A DNA stretch of 17,748 nt, taken from positions 1-17,748 of the forward strand of contig MU386086.1 of assembly GCA_022497145.1 (NCBI GenBank). Reading direction: 5' to 3'. Source of the stretch: Rostrohypoxylon terebratum. Taxonomy: Eukaryota; Ascomycota; Sordariomycetes; Xylariales; Hypoxylaceae. The notes beneath the pieces are model-generated. The model did not search any database and was not told where the DNA came from. It saw only the letters and a program-made list of their open reading frames with translations. This document shows, piece after piece, positions 1 to 8,134 of this stretch; position 1 is the first letter of the stretch, and each line of letters opens with the position of its first letter. A program made the translations under genes and the position numbers.

Positions 1-694
1 ATATTCAAGTTTAAAGTTTTGTTGTTGTTAAGGAATAGCCCATTTTGGAAAGTGGTCCACACCCGGTATGTGCGCGTAACGGTGGATCGACTTATATATT
101 ATGGATTCATCACTACTTGATCGAATACGACGTTTGCCTGATTTGGAAGTATGATGCACTATCCATGTTATACTTTTTGAGAGCTATGAGAATGATCTTC
201 TTGGGATTCCTGGATTTCTGGAGGCTCCGGAAGTTTGCGCGTACTACCAACAGTGAGATGTTTTTAAGATGGACTATATCGGAAACCCTCTAGTAAATTA
301 GTTTTTCGAATTGAGATAATATAGTGAGTGTTTTGACAACGCTCCAGGTATCCGGATCAATCAGGTCAACTTATCTTCCTCGCAAAGAATAATTAGTGGT
401 TGTCAGTTACGTCCGTATTAGTAGCGTGGCCTAAAACGGCAGAAATAATACATAGGAAATAATTTACGAGTGGTATTAGCTAATTCTTTTCATATGCCCT
501 AGATTATCCATGAAATCGCATGTTTGAAATAGATAATATCGCGAACTACACCACTAGGTTAGGTACGTTTGCGCCTATGTAGTCCCACCTACTTAGATGT
601 CTTCCTAGTTTAGGTGGTTTTGAATAGTGTCAAGTCCTTCGGTCGTAGACTATCTCATCACCATCACCACCATCACCATACGACACGACCCATC
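1..694. other. Left-hand stretch with no supported gene
   Basis: No convincing gene is seen here. The only open frame of any length (about 45-293, +) begins at TTG, has no recognisable domain and does not lead into a neighbour. The stretch is AT-rich and holds one copy of the dispersed TAGGT/GGTAC-type motif near 554-567. Its right part is presumably the promoter and leader of the acyltransferase gene that begins at 695. An unseen small upstream exon of that gene cannot be excluded. Confidence 0.5.
656..679 (+). repeat. CAT/CAC trinucleotide run
   Basis: Eight consecutive CAT or CAC triplets lie in the same frame as the acyltransferase and stay open into it, but upstream of its first ATG at 695. 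If translated from an upstream exon or a non-AUG codon (GTG at 614) they would give eight histidines. Most likely this is a short microsatellite in the 5' leader. Confidence 0.7.
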
Positions 695-1804
695 ATGCTT
701 CCCTCGCTTTTCTGGCTGCTCCTGGCAGCCGTACCCTTCTCACTCGCTATGAGACAGCCCCCAGGTTACCTGCGAAGTAGCTTGGGCGCCCTTCATGTCA
801 TCTGCATGGTCAATAATTTAATCGGGGATTTTGATTTGGTTCCGAGCTCCTTGTCGGAATTATGGGCGTCGTTTACGCTCGCGAGTATCTTACATTCGTT
901 CATTGTTCTATTCATCCAAGAAGAAGTCGTTCGTGGGGACTCGAAAAGTTTGATAGATCACCTAAGAGAATTATTCTGGGCTTGGAGTAATTTCCGACGC
1001 ATACCATTTACCGAGAGGACTGCCATGTCTGCCAAGAAAAGTAGAACCAAAACTCGTGTGGTCTTTGCAACGAAGAGACTATTTCGAGTTCTGATCTTGG
1101 TGTTGATGAATAATTCGACTACATCATTGGCAGTTCTGTGTCTTCGAAAGCTTGACATTACAATCGAGGATTTCGCACCTGAGAAGCAAAGCTTCTTGCC
1201 ACCCATCGTTCCCCGGGACCTTTTGTTACGGATGATCATCTCGTTCTACTGGATTTTATCAAACTACTTCGGTATCACGTTAGCTCACGATGGGCTTTCG
1301 GTCTTGTTTGTAACTATCCTACAGTGGGATACGCCGTCGGAATGGCCGTGCGTATTTGGTAGTGTCTCCGAAGCCAACTCGCTCCGGCGATTCTGGGGCG
1401 TTTTCTGGCACAAATTACATGTTGGGATTATGACTACTCTGATGCCCCCTTGTCTTTGCCGGAAAGACGGAGAAGTATGGTGGCAGAGGTGCGGCAGGAG
1501 TAGCTTAAGAGCGTTGTGGATATTTCTTTTCTCGGGGATCTGCCATGGACTTGTCAACCGAGTACTCCGAAAGAGAACGATGAGACAAGATGTCCAGTTC
1601 TTTCTCTCCAATTACGTCATATGTTTAGCGGAGACCGTGGTAAACTCTCTTATGCGAAAAAGATATTCGCACGATGCTAGTCCACGTATCTGGGAGCGAC
1701 TTCTAGGATATGTTTGGGTATTATCTTGTTTCGGCTGTACCGTGCCAGCTTGGAAATATCCTTTGGTTTACGGCTCCGTCGCAGTACCCAGAATGAAAGG
1801 TTAA
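695..1804 (+). CDS. MBOAT/wax-synthase-like membrane O-acyltransferase
   Basis: Uninterrupted 369-aa protein with several hydrophobic segments: about residues 3-18, 60-80, 140-160, 180-205 and 275-290. The family signature is visible. An aromatic-rich stretch ending WPCVFGS is followed by SLRRFWG (residues 229-235) and FWHKL, the hallmark of fungal wax-synthase-domain (MBOAT_2-type) proteins. FSGICHGL follows with H284, the likely catalytic histidine. Family members move an acyl group from acyl-CoA to a hydroxyl of a lipid or terpenoid inside a membrane; the substrate here is unknown. I chose the ATG at 695 because the frame further upstream opens only at GTG (614) and holds a histidine run. 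The protein ends in the W-x-YP pattern typical of the family's C-terminus, so it appears full length. It is convergent with the ankyrin gene, whose stop lies 235 nt away. An upstream exon remains possible. Family assignment is fairly sure, function is inference. Confidence 0.78.
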   Translation: MLPSLFWLLLAAVPFSLAMRQPPGYLRSSLGALHVICMVNNLIGDFDLVPSSLSELWASFTLASILHSFIVLFIQEEVVRGDSKSLIDHLRELFWAWSNFRRIPFTERTAMSAKKSRTKTRVVFATKRLFRVLILVLMNNSTTSLAVLCLRKLDITIEDFAPEKQSFLPPIVPRDLLLRMIISFYWILSNYFGITLAHDGLSVLFVTILQWDTPSEWPCVFGSVSEANSLRRFWGVFWHKLHVGIMTTLMPPCLCRKDGEVWWQRCGRSSLRALWIFLFSGICHGLVNRVLRKRTMRQDVQFFLSNYVICLAETVVNSLMRKRYSHDASPRIWERLLGYVWVLSCFGCTVPAWKYPLVYGSVAVPRMKG

Positions 1805-2009
1805 GACAGATCCGAAAATTTCTAGATCTGATGGGGAATAATTCTGCGACACTGATATTTCTTGTTATGATCTGCCCGACAGCCGGACATCAGGACGAGG
1901 TTTGGGTATTATCAATTATCCGGAACGAGTCAGTAACAACTGCCATCGGAGGACAAGGCTCGAAGGGTTAGGACAGCGTTCTGGCGGCGTTCGGGCAATT
2001 ATCAAGATA

Positions 2010-2015
2010 TTTATT
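2010..2015 (-). terminator. Probable polyadenylation signal of the YAR1-like gene
   Basis: On the minus strand this reads AATAAA, 25 nt past the TGA stop of the ankyrin gene, a normal place for a 3'-end positioning element. In fungi the element is loose, so this is suggestive only. Confidence 0.45.
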
Positions 2016-2039
2016 TAGTTTTCATAATGCAGGGCAAAT

Positions 2040-2843
2040 TCAACCGGCAGGTTCTACTTTCGAACCGGCTGCATCTCCGCCATTACTTTCATCATCCATC
2101 TTCGCATCTCGGACGCCGGTCTCAAGACCACCTTCCTTTGCGTTATCTCCTTCGATGTCCTTGCTTTGAGACAAGAAATACTCGACAACGTGCATGTGGT
2201 TGTTGAAAGCCGCTAGGTCTAGCGGGATTTGATCCTTGTCGTTGGAGGCTGTAGGCGAGGCGCCCCTTGACAGCAATAGCTTCACGACATCCAGGTGGCC
2301 TCCTAGGCAAGCCCAATGCAGGGCGGTGTTCCCAAAAGAGTTCTGAAGGTTTACATACGATATTTTCGTCGGCATCTCCGCCAATGGTGATCCCTCTTCT
2401 GAAGATGGCGCGGGGACACTTGCTGTCTTTGGCGTTTTGAGAGGGGGAAAATGTGATAGTATTGATGTGACGGTTTCTATGAGAATGTGTGAGCAACCTT
2501 GTTTTGTCGAATATATTACGTTCGGAATTAATAGAGATCCAGCAGCTCGCATCGTGAGTTATGCGAACTCCTTCTCAGCTTGAGCCGTATTGGATGAGGT
2601 ATATGTGGATGATGATGTGCGAATGGGAGTATATGTAGCAGACTTACTCGCATGCCCGTTTGCTGCGGCCATATGTAAGCAAGTGGCCTTGCTCTCGTCT
2701 CTCGCCGCCTCTAAGATCTCGGCGTGTGTGGCGCTCTCTCGGTTGGTGAGCTCTTGGAGCATTTCTATGAGTTCCGCATCGTCGCCGGTTCTGGCTAGGT
2801 AGATGAGATCATCGACCTCATCCCCTGATAAGTTTGGTGTCAT
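2040..2843 (-). CDS. YAR1: Ankyrin-repeat protein, YAR1-like
   Basis: Two exons, 2843-2648 and 2476-2040, joined across a 171-nt intron (GTAAGT donor, ATAG acceptor, CTCAC branch-like site), give 210 aa; yeast Yar1 is about 200. The N-terminus MTPNLSGDEVDDLIYLAR and the TCLHMAAANGH block match the Yar1 pattern. Ankyrin repeats are near residues 52-75, 110-140 (NTALHWACLGGHLDVVKLLL) and 143-165, followed by an acidic, low-complexity tail. Repeats one and two are separated by a Pro/Ser/Thr-rich linker of about 35 residues. Yeast Yar1 is a chaperone that shields ribosomal protein Rps3 and escorts it to the nucleus; the same role is inferred here. The start is the ATG at 2843, since the frame upstream begins only at TTG (2864). 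The splice is supported by phase and by continuity of the first ankyrin repeat. A different small ankyrin protein is the main alternative. Confidence 0.85.
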
Positions 2844-3427
2844 TTTACACTCGTCTCCCTTCAATTTCCTTGACTCAGGTATCGAAAGTTGACATCCCCT
2901 ATTTGATTACAGCGGCGACAACTTTTCCTGGTCTGTGCTGTGCTGTGCTATAGTGGTGAGTGACCGACGCAGACGCACGGAATTGATGAAAATTTTCTTC
3001 TCGGATATAGAGGTAACGACGAGTTCTAGGGAGCCCAAAAAATGTATATGATTTTCCGGGAAAACCAATAACGACGGACACGAAATTGATTTGGTATTCT
3101 TGAAAGATTTGATGTTCTGAATTTCTGGCAGGTATTTCAGTATTTTTTAAGGTGGCAATGGACTGGGTCTGCACACTAAAGTATGGAAGTTCGCAAGTGC
3201 GCTGGTGCGGTAGAATGTATGGATCACGTGACCATGATAATCAGTTACACTCCGCACCGATGAGATGTGAGCTACATCCTCTTCCGAACAATAACTTGGG
3301 AAATATGAATCATAAAAGGTTAATCTGACTAAGCCCGCAATGCCTATCATTGTTGATTTCTATGGAATAGCTAATTGAACTGGGTCATATCTAGGTATAT
3401 GAGACGTTGCGATCAAGACCCTAAGCC
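2844..3427. other. Intergenic stretch between YAR1-like and SPO11 genes
   Basis: This holds the YAR1-like promoter and the SPO11 3' end. Minus-strand open frames (2899-3174 and 3147-3350) overlap each other in different frames and show no domain, so I do not call them genes. A TGCTG-type short repeat occurs near 2934-2949, and a perfect TCACGTGA box lies at 3224-3231. No AATAAA is seen just past the SPO11 stop. Confidence 0.5.
3224..3231. promoter_or_regulatory. TCACGTGA palindromic E-box
   Basis: A perfect 8-bp palindrome containing CACGTG, the core bound by bHLH factors such as Cbf1-type or SREBP-type proteins. It sits about 380 nt upstream of the YAR1-like ATG, a plausible promoter position. 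Binding is inferred from the motif only. Confidence 0.4.
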
Positions 3428-5022
3428 TTAAGGGACACTTGGATAGGCCCCATTGTATAGCGACTCACCTCCATGTTCGTTTAGCACTGCCCGTCCGAGT
3501 TTCTCGTTCAACCAGTCTGTTAGATTTCCAGCTTCATCCACGGCTTGGATCTCAGCCTTGAGGTTCAACATCAGCATTAGCTGTAACTCATACGTGAGAC
3601 AATTCTCGTATGTGGCTTCGTCACTTTCTTGGACAAGCCTACTCAAAACATTTATTGCCTTTCGTCGATCCAATGTGGTGAGCTGGGACAAAACCTCGAT
3701 GGGGCTTGCTGATGGGAGAGGCGCAGATGGTGAGGGCGCTAGCGATTGGCGTGTTTTTGAGATGTCCTCCACTGGAGAGTGTTGATTGGTCTGGCCTAAG
3801 ATGTCGCTACTCTTAGGGCCAAGCCACGACAGCCTGGGGGCTGTGGTGTTCTCTTCATGGCTAAGACTACGGCTTCCGCATTTGTATGTGAGCATGATGT
3901 CGATACCGCTAGGGTCAAAGTCGACGAGTGCGTAAATAGGAACTCGAGGAAAGACTGAATGAAGAAGGTGAAGAAATTGTCGTGTGACGAGATCTGGATA
4001 TCCCTTGCCCTTAGAGAAGAGTTAGGAAACTCCTGAAGTCGTCGGCTTGCGGGATGAGGTCTAGGGTCTGGGATCTTACTGTGATAAGAACCCCCGCCCC
4101 AGCCGTTGACGTCTCGTAATACCGAGACGCAGCCAACCCACGGAAAGTGGCCTGGAATAGTTATAAGATCATCCCGGAGAAGATTTAGTAGAGGCGCTCA
4201 CTTCTTTTTCAATAACTAAAACCCATCTTGCCTCACCTGTGTCTACTTCGTGGATGGTTTCGGGGTGTGGAATTAATATACCCTTGAGATATCTTAGCCA
4301 AGTAGGTAGTCGCGCGGTTTCCTCCTCAGGTGGCCTAATTATCTCACGTTGGTATCGGAACTGCAGTCTAATACGGAATTTCTCTTCGATGCGATATGCA
4401 CGTTCCCCGCAACAAGGCCTTTGTACGCGGCAACCTGCTTGGATGGTTGATGCTAGATGCTAAGGTCATCGTTCACGGAATACGTACAACATTTAAAATG
4501 TCTCTACCAACTCCGAATGTAAAGGCGACATCGTCGACTAGGTTGTCTACATATTGTTGAGTGCCGAAAAGATCCGGATTCTGATAGTAAATGTTTCTGG
4601 TGGCGTTTAGCGATAGTCCAGTACTAGAAAGTTGAAATGTCTTAGCCCGGGGATTGAACCTTTTCGTTATGACGTGGCCAGAGACCATCGCCTCGTGGCA
4701 CATGTGGAGAATCTGAAGGAGACATGCTTAAGAGCAAAAGGCGGAGCTGTCAGTAAATCTGAAATCTGTACGAAACCGTGATATCGTGGATGAACCTACT
4801 AAATCTCTTGACCTCAGCGTTTGTATTTGATGGAAATCGAACTAGGTTGTCATTACCCGACCGGCGACTTCGTAGAGGTATGGTGAGAACCCGATTCTCG
4901 CTAAGCGCATCGATGATATCTTCTAGAATATCCTCAATCTTGGAGATGACGACGCGACCTTGAGCAGCTTGTGTGTTATTTTTGGCGAATACGACAGCGC
5001 TATCGTTTTGTTGCTCGCTCAT
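3428..5022 (-). CDS. SPO11: Meiotic recombination endonuclease Spo11 (Rec12)
   Basis: Seven exons: 5022-4777, 4712-4660, 4596-4488, 4434-4348, 4282-4202, 4151-4080 and 4009-3428. Joined, they give an uninterrupted 409-aa protein. Introns are 64, 63, 53, 65, 50 and 70 nt, all GT-AG. Spo11 is the topoisomerase VI A-like subunit that makes meiotic double-strand breaks by a tyrosine transesterase. The winged-helix TP6A_N region contains TKRNIYYQNPDLFG; Y104, the second Tyr, is the expected catalytic residue. KGLVAGN follows (about 141-147). The Toprim fold shows RWVLVIEKEATFRGL with the metal-binding E190, then TGKGYPD (216-222) and VDFDPSGIDI with D246 and D248. The C-terminus carries LSWLG and the ELQLMLMLNLKAEIQ helix. 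Every intron boundary restores the known Spo11 order, which is the main support. The least certain junction is the first donor (GTTTCG). It is divergent from the cyclase gene. Apparently functional. Confidence 0.93.
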
Positions 5023-5143
5023 GTTAGCCGATGTTGGACGTCGACACGCGCTTCGGTTTCATTATCGTGAGTATAGTAGTAGTCCCTTACGTAGTAGTTT
5101 GAAGATGAACACGAATGAAACTTTGACCGTTGAATAGCTGTCA

Positions 5144-5162
5144 GTACCTAGGACCTAGGTAC
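5144..5162. repeat. 19-bp quasi-palindrome
   Basis: GTACCTAGG, one central A, then CCTAGGTAC: perfect 9-base arms. An outer CAGTAC/GTACTG pair continues the symmetry with a 0-base and a 0-base offset on the left and right of the core (5142-5168 overall, arms overlapping by one GTAC on the left). It lies about 120 nt upstream of the SPO11 ATG. Confidence 0.8.
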
Positions 5163-5555
5163 GTACTGAATAATAGACATAGAATCAATCTAGAACGGCC
5201 CTTCCATTCTACGGCGCTAGGCGTTTGGGTAAGCGACTTCCTAGAATTGAAGCAAGGGATGTCTAAATTTTAGTTGCGTCCCGTTCTACCGGTATTCTTG
5301 ATGGTTGTTAAGTTTATAAACTCTAAGGTTAGGTACTAGCTGCAGTGGGGAGCTCCTACCTATGTTCCCCGGATTGAGCTCTATTCTATGGAGGACCTGT
5401 CCCTTGCGGAAATCGCTCTAGTATTAGGTTCTTATGCAAGGTACGGTAGCAGTGATTGTATTGTACCCACTTATTACTTATTGCGCGTGCGCGGGAGGAA
5501 AATACCTAGGCGGAAAATCGGAAACACAACCTTCCCGAACAATAGCGGTATAGCT

Positions 5556-5602
5556 CGATTCTAGTGGGAAATTGGAATCGTACCCTTTAAACTTTAGGGT
5601 AC
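5556..5602. repeat. Two adjacent inverted repeats upstream of ERG7
   Basis: CGATTC (5556-5561) pairs with GAATCG (5575-5580), and GTACCCT (5580-5586) pairs with AGGGTAC (5596-5602). They sit 54-100 nt before the ERG7 ATG, in the probable core promoter or 5' leader. They could be dyad binding sites or chance. Confidence 0.5.
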
Positions 5603-5655
5603 CCCTTTCTAGATAGCATCTCTAATTCATCGTCAATTCCTCGGCAGTTCACAGC

Positions 5656-8108
5656 ATGGTGACGACTCGATCGAACAGCTCCGCGAAGACCAATGGCACC
5701 CCGCGAGCCGATGGAGTATCTAATGGTAAAGCTAGTGGCACGTTATCCGACAAACATCACAAGAAGCGTCCTAGCGATGAAAGTCTCGAAAAAGCTTCGA
5801 AACGACCGAGGCTCGAAGAAAAGACCGATTTGACGCGGTGGCGCATGTTGGACGAGAATGGAAGACACACTTGGAGATATCTGGAAGACGACGAAGCTGT
5901 ACAGAAGTGGCCGCAGAGTTATGCCGATAAATGGTACCTTGGGATAGAGACCGTGAGAGCTTCATTCCGCCATTTCGGCGCGCCGCTGACCTTTGCCTTT
6001 ATCATAGGGGCTTCCCGCTCTACCTAAACCCGCGAAACCCATAGATTCTGTCGTCAATGGATTGACGTTCTTCGAGAAGCTCCAACTGCCCTCGGGCCAA
6101 TGGGGGTGCGAGTACGGCGGTCCCGCATTCCTTCTACCTGGCATCGTTATCACATGGTACGTGACGAAGACGCGGATCCCTTGGTACGTCGCGACCGAGA
6201 TTAAAAACTACCTGTTTGCGAGGGCGCACCCGGAAGACGGAGGCTGGGGTCTGCATATAGAAGGCGAAAGCACCGTCTTCGGCACGTCTCTGAACTACGC
6301 CGTTCTCCGTATCGTCGGCGTCGACCCCGAGCACCCGGCCATGGTAAAGGCTAGGGGGACGCTGCACAAGCTTGGAGGAGCCACCTTTGCCCCGCACTGG
6401 GCTAAGTTCTGGTTGAGCATACTAGGAGTTTGCAAATGGGACATCGTCAATCCTATCCCCGCCGAGTTATGGCTTCTTCCTGACTGGGTACCTTTTGCTC
6501 CCTGGAGGTGGTGGATTCACATGCGGCAAGTCTTCCTGCCTATGGGCTACATCTACGAGAAGAAGTGGTCTTGCGAAGAGACGGACGTTGTGCGAGGTCT
6601 GAGACAAGAGCTATTCGTCGAGCCGTGGGATTCGATCGATTGGAACAGCCATCGGAACAGCATATGTCCCATCGATAATTATCATCCAAAATCGTGGCTT
6701 CTCAATACCGCCAACTGGTTCCTCGTCAACATTTGGAATCCCTACCTTCGCACCAGGGGGTTGGCCCAGAAAGCCGAAGACTGGGTCAGCAAGCTTATTG
6801 ATATGGAAGACAAGAACACCGATTTTGCGGACCTGGCACCGGTAAACGCGGCTATGAACACCGTCGTGTGCTATATACGCGACGGCCCTGGTTCATACTC
6901 GGTTCGGAGGCACGTGGAGAGGCTGGAAGACGCGTTGTGGGTTAAGAGCGAAGGCATGCTTTGCAATGGCACGAACGGGGTGCAGTGCTGGGATACGTCG
7001 TTCTTGATCCAGGTTGCGACCGACTCGAAGCTCGAGCAGGATCCTCGCTGGAGACCGATGTTGACGAAGGCGCTAAAGTTTCTCGACGACCAGCAGATAC
7101 GCGAGAACTGTAAGGACCAAGAAGTTTGCTATCGTCAGCAACGGAAGGGAGCCTGGGCTTTTAGCACCAGGGACCAGGGTTATGCTGTGTGCGATTGCAT
7201 TTCCGAGGCTTTGAAGTCGGTCATTCTTTTACAAAAAACCCCGGGATATCCTCAGCTCCTCGAGGACCAGCGCATATTCGACTCCATCGACACCTTGCTA
7301 ACCTACCAGAACAAGTCTGGCGCTTGCTCGTCGTACGAGCCGACGCGAGGCAGCGAGAGGTTGGAGATGCTGAACGCGGCAGAAGTTTTCGGCAAGATCA
7401 TGGTCGAATACGACTACGTGGAGTGCACGACGGCAGTGGTCACCGCGCTTTCTCTATTCCAAAAGCACTGGCCTGACTACAGGCCTCAGGAAATCAAAGA
7501 TTTTATTGCTCGATCTGTAAAAGCTGTCAAGTCGTTGCAGAGACCTGACGGATCGTGGTACGGCAACTGGGCTATATGTTTTACCTACGCTACTATGTTT
7601 GCGCTGGAAAGCTTGAGAAGCATCGGTGAAACGTACGACAATAGCTCATACTCGAAGAGGGGTTGCGATTTCCTGATTTCCAAGCAGAGAGAGGACGGGG
7701 GATGGTCGGAAAGCTATCGAGTAAGTTGATTTCCACCCTATATATACCTCATCTAGCCAAGCCCTGTCTCTCATATGTCGGTGTATCTATCTATGACCTA
7801 ACCGTCTCTATCTCTAGTCTTGCGAAAGAATGATTTACACCGAACACCCGACAGGATCGCAAGTCGTGATGACTGCCTGGGCCTTGATAGCTTTGATGAA
7901 GGCCGATTACCCTGACGTCGAACCCCTGAAGAGGGGTATCAAACTCATAATGGACAGACAACAACCGAACGGGGAATGGAAGCAGGAAGCAATCGAGGGC
8001 GTGTTCAACAAAAGCTGCATGATATCATATCCGAATTACAAATTCACCTTCACGATGAAGGCTCTTGGAATGTTTGCGACGAAATACCCTAACGAGGCGG
8101 TGGTTTGA
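5656..8108 (+). CDS. ERG7: Oxidosqualene cyclase, lanosterol synthase-like
   Basis: Three exons: 5656-5952, 6008-7720 and 7818-8108. Introns are 55 nt (GTGAGA donor, CTGAC branch, ATAG) and 97 nt (GTAAGT donor, CTAG acceptor). The product is 766 aa; yeast Erg7 is 731. It cyclises 2,3-oxidosqualene to a tetracyclic sterol precursor at the ER membrane or lipid droplet. Homology begins near residue 57 (TDLTRWRMLDENGRHTW) after a basic, NLS-like extension. QW-type repeats include GQWGCEYGGP, QRPDGSWYGNW, QREDGGWSESY and QQPNGEW. The acid motif reads VCDCISE (D495), against VADCTAE in yeast. The pocket segment NYHPKSW (323-329) has Lys where yeast has His. The C-terminal FNKSCMISYPNYKF (N734-S740) is of the lanosterol-synthase type, not the altered type described for protostadienol synthase. 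Both splices restore the family sequence exactly. It is followed in tandem by SGT1. The identity as an OSC is certain; the exact product is likely lanosterol. Confidence 0.95.
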
Positions 8109-8114
8109 TGGCGT

Positions 8115-8134
8115 AATTGTCGAAAACGACAATT
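8115..8134 (+). other. Stem-loop just after the ERG7 stop codon
   Basis: AATTGTCG, loop AAAA, then CGACAATT: eight perfect pairs, extendable by two G-U pairs in RNA. It begins 7 nt after the TGA, in the 3' UTR. Role unknown. Confidence 0.75.

Larger units (their letters stand above)
5023..5655. promoter_or_regulatory. Divergent SPO11 / ERG7 promoter region
   Basis: The 633 nt between the two start codons drives a meiosis gene leftward and a sterol gene rightward. No coding potential is seen. The stretch holds several GGTACCTA-like words, a 19-bp quasi-palindrome at 5144-5162, a GC-rich alternating stretch near 5481-5495, and two adjacent inverted repeats at 5556-5602 close to the ERG7 start. 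No clear TATA box or named sterol-response element could be picked out by eye. Confidence 0.6.

Noticed and set aside
656..679. Engineered His-tag or vector contamination
   Set aside because: The codons are mixed CAT/CAC before the first ATG, flanked by ordinary genomic sequence with no vector elements; a microsatellite explains it.
958..1611. Two minus-strand ORFs opposite the acyltransferase
   Set aside because: They overlie a gene with a recognisable domain and have no features of their own.
1714..1971. Plus-strand ORF overlapping the end of the acyltransferase
   Set aside because: It is in another frame, has no domain, and the acyltransferase already ends in the family's usual C-terminal pattern.
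2899..3350. Minus-strand ORFs between the YAR1-like and SPO11 genes
   Set aside because: Short, overlapping, no domain, and no splice join giving a recognisable protein.
3428..3895. Separate 155-aa gene on the minus strand
   Set aside because: Its first Met is internal: the frame continues upstream through VDFDPSGIDI and is the last exon of SPO11.
4283..4347. Apparent frameshift inside SPO11, suggesting a pseudogene
   Set aside because: A 65-nt intron with GTGAGA donor, CTAAG branch-like site and AAG acceptor restores the frame exactly from DTN to GILIPHPE, so no mutation is needed.
4239..4463. Plus-strand ORF of 74 aa
   Set aside because: It is the antisense of SPO11 exons and introns 3-5 and resembles no known protein.
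7830..8108. Separate small gene after the cyclase
   Set aside because: It is the third exon of the cyclase; the 97-nt intron joins SYR to SCE and the QW repeat pattern continues.
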